From Deltaproteobacteria bacterium (GTDB taxonomy: Bacteria > Desulfobacterota > Desulfomonilia > UBA1062), in assembly GCA_018434685.1 (NCBI GenBank), contig JAHDOV010000014.1:62001-126000 (forward strand): a stretch of DNA of 64,000 bases, given 5' to 3'. Below, piece after piece: positions 44,118 through 52,142 of this stretch (position 1 is its first letter; the number at the start of each line of letters is the position of its first letter). The translations under genes were made by a program, and so were the position numbers. The notes under the pieces were generated by a model, which saw only the letters and a program-made list of their open reading frames with translations, had not been told where the DNA came from and did not search any database.

Positions 44118-45362
44118 TTACAGATCGATAAACTGCACGAGGCTGTTCTTGTCCCGTATGAGCAGCACGATGAGTGTCGTGTCACTCAGGGCTATATCCA
44201 TGCAGTAGTACTTCCGGATATGGTAGAGTGTCTTCTCGTCGAGATCGGGTCTGTCCGGTGAGAAGGCAACGATATCAGACCCGTAAAACTTCAAGATGTT
44301 CCCGAAGATCTTCGACATGCCGCGATCGTTGTTGATGGCGATGATATCTCCGTCCCTCGTGAGTATTCTCGGCATCATGTAGTACCGATCAGGCCGGATA
44401 TCACCCTCTTTTTCCTGTTCCACATACAGGGGCAGCGGGCTCGTGTTCCTGTCGGAAGCCCACAGGGGCTTGCCGCTGCCTTGAGTCTCGAGTTGGGTAA
44501 ACCTGTTGTAGGTTATCACCTCAGGTCCGTCATGTGAGGACAGCACCTCACCAATAATCATGGTGGGGAAGTCCCTGTCGCCGGGAAGTTGAAGCGGTTC
44601 GCCCTCGAGGGTGGTGGGGGTGGTCCATCTGTTGATCCAGTCGGGTATGCTCAGGTCTGTCTTGATCTGGGAAGAAACCAGGGAATTGCCCACTGGTATG
44701 ACGGCGTTGTTCCACTGCCTGGAGATCTTGCCCTGGACTATCTGATAACTGGTGAATGTCGAGCCGTATCTGGTAAGGGCGAGGATGGAATCCTTATAGG
44801 GGTAGATACGGAAAATCTCATACATGCCCGGGGCGGCCCACAGCGGTTGAGCCTGTGCATCCTTTAATATATAGAGGGTCTTCCGGTCGCTCACGAAGAG
44901 TGAATCGCCCTGAAGAGCGAGCGAGGTCGCGATAAAGGGCAGTTCGATGTCTGCGCCGGCCTTAGCGGGGGTGCCCGGCCCGGGGGCAGGTGCCGTAGTC
45001 GTCTCCGGGATCTCCACGGGACCGGTGAAGAGCTCGGCGATCATCTCGTCGATGGCCCGGGTAATCTCTGAGGTGCTCCTGAGATCCGAATGAAAGGCCC
45101 TGGGTGGCTTGCTGCTGAGGATCGCATCAAAGGAGAGAACATCGCCCATCTGGAGGATCGTGACGGAGAGCCCGGGATAATCATCCAAGGTTACCCCTTT
45201 CGCGATGCACCGTGCGGCAATGCTCTGTTCGATGCCTGATCCCAGGGCAGTGAGGTCGTCCGGGCCGATGATCCTCACCTGAATCTCGGAGGCACGGGCA
45301 GGAGAGGAGAAAAAGGCAAACACCATCAGGGCTAATGTCAGGCAGAAAGCTGCTCTCTTCAT
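44118..45362 (-). CDS. Secreted protein with predicted beta-propeller (VCBS/FG-GAP-like), function unknown
   Basis: A signal peptide (FCLTLALMVFAFFSSPARAS) leads into a ~90-residue domain resembling periplasmic lipoprotein or curli-type nucleotide-like folds. A Pro/Ala/Thr linker (about residues 118-137) and a ~270-residue region of repeated short beta-strand units (SLALQGDSLFVSDRKTLYIL, MYEIFRIYPYKDSILALTRY and similar) follow, suggesting a propeller. No catalytic motif is recognised. AAAGGAG precedes the ATG. It is divergent from acs. Confidence 0.65.
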   Translation of the reverse strand: MKRAAFCLTLALMVFAFFSSPARASEIQVRIIGPDDLTALGSGIEQSIAARCIAKGVTLDDYPGLSVTILQMGDVLSFDAILSSKPPRAFHSDLRSTSEITRAIDEMIAELFTGPVEIPETTTAPAPGPGTPAKAGADIELPFIATSLALQGDSLFVSDRKTLYILKDAQAQPLWAAPGMYEIFRIYPYKDSILALTRYGSTFTSYQIVQGKISRQWNNAVIPVGNSLVSSQIKTDLSIPDWINRWTTPTTLEGEPLQLPGDRDFPTMIIGEVLSSHDGPEVITYNRFTQLETQGSGKPLWASDRNTSPLPLYVEQEKEGDIRPDRYYMMPRILTRDGDIIAINNDRGMSKIFGNILKFYGSDIVAFSPDRPDLDEKTLYHIRKYYCMDIALSDTTLIVLLIRDKNSLVQFIDL

Positions 45363-45461
45363 CGTAACTCCTTTAGGGGCATTAAATAGTAAACGATTAT
45401 AGTATATTAATCTTTTTCAGTAATCATAACAAGCTAAACTTGGGGGACGACAGCGATGGTT

Positions 45462-45477
45462 ATGAATGATCATTCAT
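45462..45477. promoter_or_regulatory. Palindromic operator upstream of acs, FadR/TetR-like
   Basis: ATGAATGATCATTCAT is a perfect 16-bp palindrome with the TGAATG...CATTCA half-sites known for TetR-type fatty-acid regulators such as Bacillus FadR. It ends 6 bp before the -35 element of the acs promoter. A TetR-family gene lies immediately downstream of acs (47635-48219) and is the obvious candidate ligand. No second copy was noticed in front of the other beta-oxidation genes in the window. Confidence 0.6.
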
Positions 45478-45483
45478 TTTTCC

Positions 45484-45512
45484 TTGACCGTTAATTATTA
45501 TTTGGCTATATA
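45484..45512 (+). promoter_or_regulatory. Candidate sigma-70 promoter of acs
   Basis: TTGACC (45484-45489) and TATATA (45507-45512) are separated by 17 bp, about 45 bp upstream of the acs start and next to the palindrome at 45462-45477. Confidence 0.55.
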
Positions 45513-45557
45513 GGGTGAGTTATTGTGTCAATCAAACGTTAAAGGAGGAATCGTTAC

Positions 45558-47525
45558 ATGGCAGATGCAGTAGACTTTTATGACAAGGTTTTCCCTGTCC
45601 CTGACCGGGTAAGAGAAAAATCCTACATCCCCAGCAGGGAACTGTACGAGAAGATGTACAAGGAGTCTATCGAAGACCCCAAGGGTTTCTGGGCAAAAGA
45701 AGCACGCAAGAGACTTTCTTGGTTCAAGGACTTCGATGACGACAAGGTGATGGACTGGTCATTCGGAGATGACCTGCACGTCAAGTTCTTCGAGGGCGGA
45801 AAGCTCAATGTAAGCTACAACTGTCTGGACCGGCATCTCGAAACAAAGAAGAACAAGGCAGCTATTATTTTTGAGGGCAATGATCCCAACGACTGGAAGG
45901 TGTACACGTACTACGACATGTACCGCGAAGTGAACAAGTTCGCCAATGTCCTCAAGAAGCTCGGAATCAAGAAGGGCGACCGTGTATCCATTTACCTGCC
46001 CATGATTCCCGAACTCGCCATCACCATGCTGGCCTGCACCCGGATCGGTGCAATCCACTCCATCGTCTTCGGCGGGTTCTCATCGGATGCTCTGAAAGAC
46101 CGTATTCAGGACTGCGGCGCAAAAGTAGTCATCACCTGCGATGGCACCTACCGCGGTGCGAAGGCCGTTCCCCAGAAGGCCAATGCCGACAAGGCAGTCG
46201 AGGTGTGCCCGACCGTCGAGAAGCAGATCGTGGTCAACAGGACAGGGCTCGATGTCCCCATGAAAGAGGGCAGGGATCTCTGGTATGAGGCACTCATGGA
46301 AGAAGCCCCCCTGTACTGCGAGCCGGAGCCGATGGATGCCGAGGATATCCTCTTCATTCTCTATACCTCTGGTTCTACCGGAAAACCAAAAGGCGTATAC
46401 CACACCACTGGAGGATATCTGCTGTTTGCCTCCATGACCCAGCAGCTCGCCTTTGACGTGAGAGATGAAGATAACTATTGGTGCACCGCTGATATCGGGT
46501 GGGTTACCGGTCACAGCTATGTCGTGTACGGCCCGCTGACCAACGGGCATAGCAGCATCCTGTTCGAGGGCGTGCCGAGCTATCCCGGTTACGACCGGTT
46601 CTGGGCAGTTATCGAGAAGTACGGCGTAAACAACTTCTACACCGCACCCACAGCCATTCGTGCCATTGCCAAAGAAGGCGACTCATGGGTCGACAAGCAT
46701 GACCTGTCATCCCTGCGGGTGCTGGGTTCCGTGGGCGAACCGCTGAATCCTGAGGCCTGGTGGTGGTATTACAACAAGATCGGCGGCGGCCGCTGTACGA
46801 TCGCCGACACCTGGTGGCAGACCGAGACTGGCGGACACATGATTCTTCCGCTGCCCGGCGCTATAGACATCAAACCTGCCAAGGCCATGGTGCCGTTCTT
46901 TGGCGTGGTCCCGGCGCTCCTGGAAGAAGACCAGAAGGTGGTCGAGGGTGCGGGCAGAGGCGCTCTGTGCATCAAGGTGGCATGGCCCGGCATGCTCAGG
47001 GGCATATGGGGCGACGAGAAGCTCTTCAGCAAGAACTACTTCTCCCAGTTCCCCGGATACTATTTCTCGGGCGACGGCGCCGAGCGTGATGCGGACGGCG
47101 ACTATCGGATCACCGGACGCGTGGACGACGTCATCAACGTGAGCGGCCACAGAATGAGTACTGCCGAGGTCGAGGCTGCGCTGACAGCGCATCCGGATGT
47201 CGCCGAGGCAGCTGTTGTTGGATTCCCCCACGAGATCAAGGGACAGGGCATATTTGCCTATGTCACCCTGAACACCGGTGTGGAGCCGTCAGAGGATATT
47301 CGCAAGGCCCTGGTGGCACACGTGAGAAAGGAAATCGGCCCGATCGCATCACCTGATGTCATTCAGTGGGCGGATGGGCTTCCAAAGACCAGAAGCGGAA
47401 AGATAATGAGGCGTGTATTGAGAAAGGTTGCTGCAAGAGACTTCACGGATTTCGGCGACACCTCTACGCTGGCAGACCCGTCAGTTGTGGATGAACTCGT
47501 TGAAAACAGGAAGAAGCTCGGATAG
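45558..47525 (+). CDS. acs: Acetyl-CoA synthetase (AMP-forming)
   Basis: The 655-residue enzyme activates acetate (or a short acid) with ATP and CoA. Signatures include the P-loop [20 protein letters not shown], the acetyl-pocket tryptophan in [36 protein letters not shown], and the acetylation-site motif [11 protein letters not shown] near the C-terminus. AAAGGAGG precedes the ATG. It is the only AMP-forming acetyl-CoA synthetase among several CoA-activating enzymes here. Control by the neighbouring TetR regulator through the upstream palindrome is inferred. Confidence 0.95.
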   Translation: MADAVDFYDKVFPVPDRVREKSYIPSRELYEKMYKESIEDPKGFWAKEARKRLSWFKDFDDDKVMDWSFGDDLHVKFFEGGKLNVSYNCLDRHLETKKNKAAIIFEGNDPNDWKVYTYYDMYREVNKFANVLKKLGIKKGDRVSIYLPMIPELAITMLACTRIGAIHSIVFGGFSSDALKDRIQDCGAKVVITCDGTYRGAKAVPQKANADKAVEVCPTVEKQIVVNRTGLDVPMKEGRDLWYEALMEEAPLYCEPEPMDAEDILFILYTSGSTGKPKGVYHTTGGYLLFASMTQQLAFDVRDEDNYWCTADIGWVTGHSYVVYGPLTNGHSSILFEGVPSYPGYDRFWAVIEKYGVNNFYTAPTAIRAIAKEGDSWVDKHDLSSLRVLGSVGEPLNPEAWWWYYNKIGGGRCTIADTWWQTETGGHMILPLPGAIDIKPAKAMVPFFGVVPALLEEDQKVVEGAGRGALCIKVAWPGMLRGIWGDEKLFSKNYFSQFPGYYFSGDGAERDADGDYRITGRVDDVINVSGHRMSTAEVEAALTAHPDVAEAAVVGFPHEIKGQGIFAYVTLNTGVEPSEDIRKALVAHVRKEIGPIASPDVIQWADGLPKTRSGKIMRRVLRKVAARDFTDFGDTSTLADPSVVDELVENRKKLG

Positions 47526-47537
47526 CTAAAGAAATAA

Positions 47538-47566
47538 GGGGCTTCGGGGTGTCCCCCCGAAGCCCC
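47538..47566 (+). terminator. Strong hairpin after acs
   Basis: GGGGCTTCGGGG and CCCCGAAGCCCC form a perfect 12-pair stem with a five-base loop 13 bp after the acs stop. No T tract follows, so it may terminate inefficiently or mainly protect the mRNA 3' end. Confidence 0.6.
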
Positions 47567-47634
47567 GCCTTATCTCATATATTGGATTAATTACTTCATT
47601 ATCATATGGCTAAAAATTGTAAGAAAGGATCCGT

Positions 47635-48219
47635 ATGAGAGGCGAAGAGAAATACAGGATGATATTGAATGCCGCCAAGCATGTATTTGCTATGGAAGGC
47701 TTCTACAATTCAAAGGTTTCAGAAATAGCACGAGAGGCCCATGTTGCAGATGGCACTATTTATCTCTATTTTAAGAATAAAGACGATATCTTAATCTCCC
47801 TTTTTGAAGAGGAACTCAACGGAATCATCACATCCGTCAAGGAAAAAATCAAAGATATCACCGACCCGCGTGAGAAGATCATTAAATTCTGCGACAACCA
47901 TCTTACGATAGTCGAATCTGACAGGGATCTTGCCGAGGTTATTCAGGTAGAGCTCAGGCAGTCGAATAAATTTATGCGCGAGTATAAGAACAAACATTTT
48001 CTGGCCTATCTCAACATTATTGCAGACATTATAAGTCAGGGCCAGGAGGAGGGAATTTTCCGGGATCATCTCAAGCCTGATATCTGCGCACGTGTGATCT
48101 TCGGTTCTTTGGACGAGCTTTCCACGTATCTCGTTACCTCCCGAAGGAAGCGGTTCGACGTTCATGAGGTGGCTGTTCTGGTGGGAAACTCTTTTCTTGA
48201 CGGACTCGTTAAGAAATAG
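47635..48219 (+). CDS. TetR/AcrR-family transcriptional regulator, FadR-like
   Basis: This 194-residue repressor has an N-terminal helix-turn-helix (about residues 7-50: ILNAAKHVFAMEGFYNSKVS, DGTIYLYFKNKDDIL) and an all-helical ligand domain like fatty-acyl-CoA-responsive regulators. AAAGGATCC precedes the ATG. The gene is visibly more AT-rich than its neighbours. It is followed after 23 bp by the hydroxyacyl-CoA dehydrogenase/enoyl-CoA hydratase gene. Binding acyl-CoA and repressing acs and beta-oxidation genes is inferred. Confidence 0.88.
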   Translation: MRGEEKYRMILNAAKHVFAMEGFYNSKVSEIAREAHVADGTIYLYFKNKDDILISLFEEELNGIITSVKEKIKDITDPREKIIKFCDNHLTIVESDRDLAEVIQVELRQSNKFMREYKNKHFLAYLNIIADIISQGQEEGIFRDHLKPDICARVIFGSLDELSTYLVTSRRKRFDVHEVAVLVGNSFLDGLVKK

Positions 48220-48242
48220 ACAGAGGGCAGGAGGGTAGGAAA

Positions 48243-50216
48243 ATGCAGATTAAGAGGGCCGCTGTCATCGGTGGTGGTGCCATGGGAGGTTCGATTGCTC
48301 ACCTCCTTTCTTCCGTCGGGATAGAGTGCTTTATCAAAGACATCGAACAACGGTTTGTCGACAAGGCCATTGATATTTCAGGCACTATTTATGACAAACT
48401 CGTGAAGAAGGGGAAGATTGATGAGAACAGGGCAGCCGAACTGCAGGGGCTGCTGCGCGGTTCTGTCGCCTATGACACGGAATTCTTTTCCGGGGTGGAC
48501 CTCGTCATCGAAGCGGTTCCCGAGATCATAAGACTCAAGCAGAACGTCTTTGGCGAGCTCGAGAAGATCTGTCCGGCCCATGCGATACTGGCATCGAACA
48601 CCTCGACGCTGTCCCTGAGCTCGATAGCCGAGAAGGTGGAGAAGAAAGACCGCTTCGTCGGTCTGCACTTCTTCAATCCGGCTCACGTGATGAAGCTCGT
48701 GGAGGTCATCTACGACGAGAACACCGCGAGCGAAACCATAGATGCAATGATGGAATTCTCCCAGCTCATCGGCAAGGTTCCCATCCGGGTCAAGAATGGT
48801 CCCGGGTTCGTCGTGAACCGGGTGCTCATCCCCTATATGAACGAGGCGGTTCTTGCCCTGATGGATGGCGAGGCCTCCATGGAAGAAATCGACGAGGCCA
48901 TGGTGGAATTCGGCATGCCCATGGGGCCCTTTGCGCTGTGGGATCTCGTTGGTCTCGATGTGGGGCTGCATGCCTCTGCAACCCTTGAGCAGGCCTATGG
49001 TTCAAGGACCCCGATCCCGGAGATGCTCAAGGTCCTCGATAAGAAGGGGTGCCTCGGTCAGAAGAGCGGCAAGGGATTCTACGACTATTCCTCCGGCAAG
49101 AAGCCGTCAAAGGAGGTGCTGGCCTTCCTCAAGAGCTGGTGGAAGAAGAACCCCGTCAGCGATGAGCTGTTCAGCCCGGAGAGGCTCCTGGCCGTCCAGA
49201 TCAGGGAATCCCTGTGTATCCTGGCCGATGGTATCGCCTCGGCACATGATATCGACACCGGCATGGTATACGGGACAAACTTCCCCTCGAAGGTTTCCTG
49301 GGGACCGCTGCACTATGCCGAAGAGAACCTGGGCTGGGCGGATGTGGATGATCTCATGGGCTCGCTCGCATGCCTCTATGGTGCCGATCGCTTCAGCATG
49401 CCCGCGATCATGACGACGCTTCTCAAGGGAGACAGTGCCTTTGCGAACTGCACCTACGAGGTGGACACCGACGGGATTGCCCTCATGTACATTGACAACC
49501 CGCCGATGAATACCCTGGGATACAAGACCAAGGCGGATATCACCAGGTGCGTTCTCCAGGCAGTTGCCGATCCCAGGGTCCGGGTGATTCTGATGACCGG
49601 GAAGGGCAAGGCCTTTATTGCCGGTGCGGACATCGAAGAGATCCGGAGCATGAAGACCGTGGGCGAGGGGATCGAACTGGCTCACCGAGGGTACCGCATG
49701 ACAGACGCCATTGAAAATGCGGACAAACCGATCATCGCCGTGATCAACGGGTTCTGTCTGGGCGGAGGACTGGAACTGGCCATGTCATGCCACATGAGAC
49801 TCGCCTCGGACAAGGCACGGCTTGGCCTGCCGGAGATAACCCTGGGGCTCATTCCCGGTTTTGCCGGCACCCAGCGGCTCGGGAGGATTGTCGGCAAGGC
49901 AAAGGCCCTGGAGATGATCCTGACCGGGGCGCACTACAGCGCAAAGGATGCCTGCGAGATGGGGCTCGTCAACCGGGTCATTCCCCATACCTCGCTCATG
50001 GATGAGGCAAGGCAGTTTGCCCGTACGATCGCTTCGAAGAGCCGGATCGCGGTGAGTGCAGCCATGGACGCCGTATCTTCCGGGCTGGGGACATCATTCG
50101 AGGAGGGGCTTGCAATCGAGTCCGAAAATTTCGGGCGCGTTGTCGTTTCGCAGGATGCCAGGGAAGGCCTCGACGCCTTCCTGGGAAAACGGAAACCATC
50201 GTTTAAGGATATGTAA
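48243..50216 (+). CDS. 3-hydroxyacyl-CoA dehydrogenase / enoyl-CoA hydratase fusion
   Basis: This 657-residue bifunctional beta-oxidation enzyme starts with an NAD-binding dehydrogenase domain (AAVIGGGAMGGSIAHLL, catalytic His in HFFNPAHVMKLVEV) and the 3HCDH C-terminal domain. An enoyl-CoA hydratase domain occupies the last ~260 residues, with the catalytic glutamates in GGGLELAMSCH and LGLPEITLGLIPG and the oxyanion loop GKAFIAGADI. The dehydrogenase-first order is the reverse of E. coli FadB and is the form seen in many anaerobes and archaea. AGGAGGG precedes the ATG. The TetR gene is just upstream and etfBA downstream. Confidence 0.93.
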   Translation: MQIKRAAVIGGGAMGGSIAHLLSSVGIECFIKDIEQRFVDKAIDISGTIYDKLVKKGKIDENRAAELQGLLRGSVAYDTEFFSGVDLVIEAVPEIIRLKQNVFGELEKICPAHAILASNTSTLSLSSIAEKVEKKDRFVGLHFFNPAHVMKLVEVIYDENTASETIDAMMEFSQLIGKVPIRVKNGPGFVVNRVLIPYMNEAVLALMDGEASMEEIDEAMVEFGMPMGPFALWDLVGLDVGLHASATLEQAYGSRTPIPEMLKVLDKKGCLGQKSGKGFYDYSSGKKPSKEVLAFLKSWWKKNPVSDELFSPERLLAVQIRESLCILADGIASAHDIDTGMVYGTNFPSKVSWGPLHYAEENLGWADVDDLMGSLACLYGADRFSMPAIMTTLLKGDSAFANCTYEVDTDGIALMYIDNPPMNTLGYKTKADITRCVLQAVADPRVRVILMTGKGKAFIAGADIEEIRSMKTVGEGIELAHRGYRMTDAIENADKPIIAVINGFCLGGGLELAMSCHMRLASDKARLGLPEITLGLIPGFAGTQRLGRIVGKAKALEMILTGAHYSAKDACEMGLVNRVIPHTSLMDEARQFARTIASKSRIAVSAAMDAVSSGLGTSFEEGLAIESENFGRVVVSQDAREGLDAFLGKRKPSFKDM

Positions 50217-50317
50217 GTGTTGTCTTTTGGAAGCGGTTTGTATTTCAACTCTTGGGGAGAAATACAGAGGTTATATGCGGCCTGAAGGCCAAAACAATAA
50301 GTAGGAAGGAGGGTAAT

Positions 50318-51094
50318 GTGAATACAGTAGTATGCATGAAGCAGGTACCTGATACAGAGACTCTGATAAAGGTTCAAGGTACGGGTATTGCGACAGACGG
50401 CATTAAGTGGGTTATGTCTCCTTATGATGAGTTTGCCGTTGAAGAGGCACTGCAGCAGAAGGAGAAGATGAAGGCTGGGGCAGTTACGATCGTTTCTCTC
50501 GGGCCTGACAGGGCGATTGAGGCCATCAGAACCGGCCTGGCAATGGGTGCTGATAATGCAGTCCATATCAACGACAGCGCCTATTACAACGCGGCAGACC
50601 CGTTCGCAACCGCTGCAGTGCTGGCAGCCGCCATCAAAAACCTGCAGTATGATTGTGTTTTCCTCGGCAAACAGGCCATCGACGATGACTCGGGCCAGGT
50701 CCCCGCAATGGTGGGCGAACTGCTTGGCATCCCGGTCATCACCCAGGTGCTCAAGCTTGAAGTTGCCGCCGACAAGAGCAAGGCAACCGTAACCAGAGAG
50801 GTCGAGGGCGGGCAGGCGGTTATCGAGGTTTCCCTTCCGGTTGTTTTATCTGCGCAGAAGGGGCTCAATGAGCCGAGGTATGCATCACTGCCCGGCATCA
50901 TGAAGGCAAAGAAGAAGCCGGTTGATGTGAAGACCGCAGCGGATCTCGGTGTCACGGCAGGTCCTGCCACAGCGATCAAAGAAATGACCTTGCCGCCCGC
51001 ACGCCAGGCTGGAAAGATCATCGGCGGTGATGATGCAGCAGCGAAGGCAGCAGCTCTTGCCAAGGCCCTGCAAGAAGAAGTGAAGATCATCTAA
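50318..51094 (+). CDS. etfB: Electron transfer flavoprotein, beta subunit
   Basis: The 258-residue subunit begins MNTVVCMKQVPDTETLIKV and shows DEFAVEEALQ, LGPDRAIEAIRTGLAMGAD and FLGKQAIDDDSGQVPAMVGELLG, the ETF-beta signature. The start is a GTG at 50318 with AAGGAGGG 4-5 bp upstream; ATG at 50336 is a weaker alternative. With EtfA it takes electrons from acyl-CoA dehydrogenases. No acyl-CoA dehydrogenase gene lies in this window. Confidence 0.94.
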   Translation: MNTVVCMKQVPDTETLIKVQGTGIATDGIKWVMSPYDEFAVEEALQQKEKMKAGAVTIVSLGPDRAIEAIRTGLAMGADNAVHINDSAYYNAADPFATAAVLAAAIKNLQYDCVFLGKQAIDDDSGQVPAMVGELLGIPVITQVLKLEVAADKSKATVTREVEGGQAVIEVSLPVVLSAQKGLNEPRYASLPGIMKAKKKPVDVKTAADLGVTAGPATAIKEMTLPPARQAGKIIGGDDAAAKAAALAKALQEEVKII

Positions 51095-51112
51095 TTGAAG
51101 GAGGTGACGAAA

Positions 51113-52081
51113 ATGCCAGGAACACTTATTTACGCCGAGGTTCAGAAGGGCGAGATCAAAAAAGGTTCTTTTGAGGTGACAAGCAAGGCAAAGGAGTTCG
51201 GCGGTGATGTCGCTGTGTGTATCATCGGCAATGGCGTCGATGCCCTTGCTCCCCTGCTTGCAAAATATGGTGCAGACAAGATCTATGTGGTCGACGGCCC
51301 CGAGTTTGAAAACTACGTGCCAGAGGCATTCGTACAGGCTTTTGCCCAGGTGGCTAACCAGGTGAAACCGTCGGTCATCCTCGCAAGTGCAACCGCTCAG
51401 GGCAAGGATTTCACCCCTGCTGTCGCTGCACGGCTGGGTGTCGGTGCAATCTCCGACTGTGTCGATCTGGCAAAGGAAGGCGACAAGGTCGTTGCAAAGA
51501 GGCCTATCTATGCCGGGAAGGCCTATGTGAAGGTCGAAGCTCTCAACGATCCTCAGGTCATTTCCGTAAGGCCCAACTCCTTCACAGCCAAAGAGATTGC
51601 CGGCGCCGGTGCGGTGGAAAAGGTAGCCGTCAGCCTTGATGCCTCAAAAATCAAGGCAGTAGTCAAGTCGCTTGAACTGGCCGAGTCGGATGAGCCGGAT
51701 CAGACCGAGGCCGAAATCATCGTTTCCGGTGGCCGTGGCATGAAAGGCCCCGAGAACTTCAAGATGCTCGAAGAACTCGCAAAACTCTTTGGTCCCACAG
51801 CTACGACCGGCGCCTCGAGGGCAGCGGTTGACGCAGGCTGGAGAGAGCATTCCTACCAGGTCGGCCAGACCGGAAAGACCGTCAGCCCGAATCTCTACAT
51901 CGCGGCTGGTATCTCCGGGGCTATTCAGCATATGGCCGGTATGGGAACAGCCAAGGTGATCGTTGCCATCAACAAGGATGCAGAGGCACCGATATTCACC
52001 AAGGCCGACTACGGCATCGTGGATGACCTGTTCAACGTAATCCCTGCATTGACTGCAGAAATCAAAAAGATCAAAGGGTAA
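51113..52081 (+). CDS. etfA: Electron transfer flavoprotein, alpha subunit
   Basis: This 322-residue subunit has the C-terminal FAD-binding domain: SGGRGMKGPENFKMLEEL, GASRAAVDAGW, QVGQTGKTVSPNLYIAAGIS, GAIQHMAGM and AINKDAEAPIF. GGAGGTGA lies 7 bp before the ATG. It follows etfB by 18 bp and is separated from the Fe-S oxidoreductase gene by a strong hairpin, so the three genes form one operon. Confidence 0.95.
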   Translation: MPGTLIYAEVQKGEIKKGSFEVTSKAKEFGGDVAVCIIGNGVDALAPLLAKYGADKIYVVDGPEFENYVPEAFVQAFAQVANQVKPSVILASATAQGKDFTPAVAARLGVGAISDCVDLAKEGDKVVAKRPIYAGKAYVKVEALNDPQVISVRPNSFTAKEIAGAGAVEKVAVSLDASKIKAVVKSLELAESDEPDQTEAEIIVSGGRGMKGPENFKMLEELAKLFGPTATTGASRAAVDAGWREHSYQVGQTGKTVSPNLYIAAGISGAIQHMAGMGTAKVIVAINKDAEAPIFTKADYGIVDDLFNVIPALTAEIKKIKG

Positions 52082-52090
52082 GAAGTGAAG

Positions 52091-52117
52091 GTGGGGTGGG
52101 AGTTTCTCCCATCCCAC
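52091..52117 (+). other. Intercistronic hairpin between etfA and the Fe-S oxidoreductase gene
   Basis: GTGGGGTGGGAG (52091-52102) pairs with CTCCCATCCCAC (52106-52117): 12 pairs including one G-U, with a TTT loop. No T run follows. It probably stabilises the etfBA part of the mRNA or tunes expression of the downstream membrane protein. Confidence 0.6.
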
Positions 52118-52142
52118 GAAAATCAAGATTCAGGGGGGGGCT

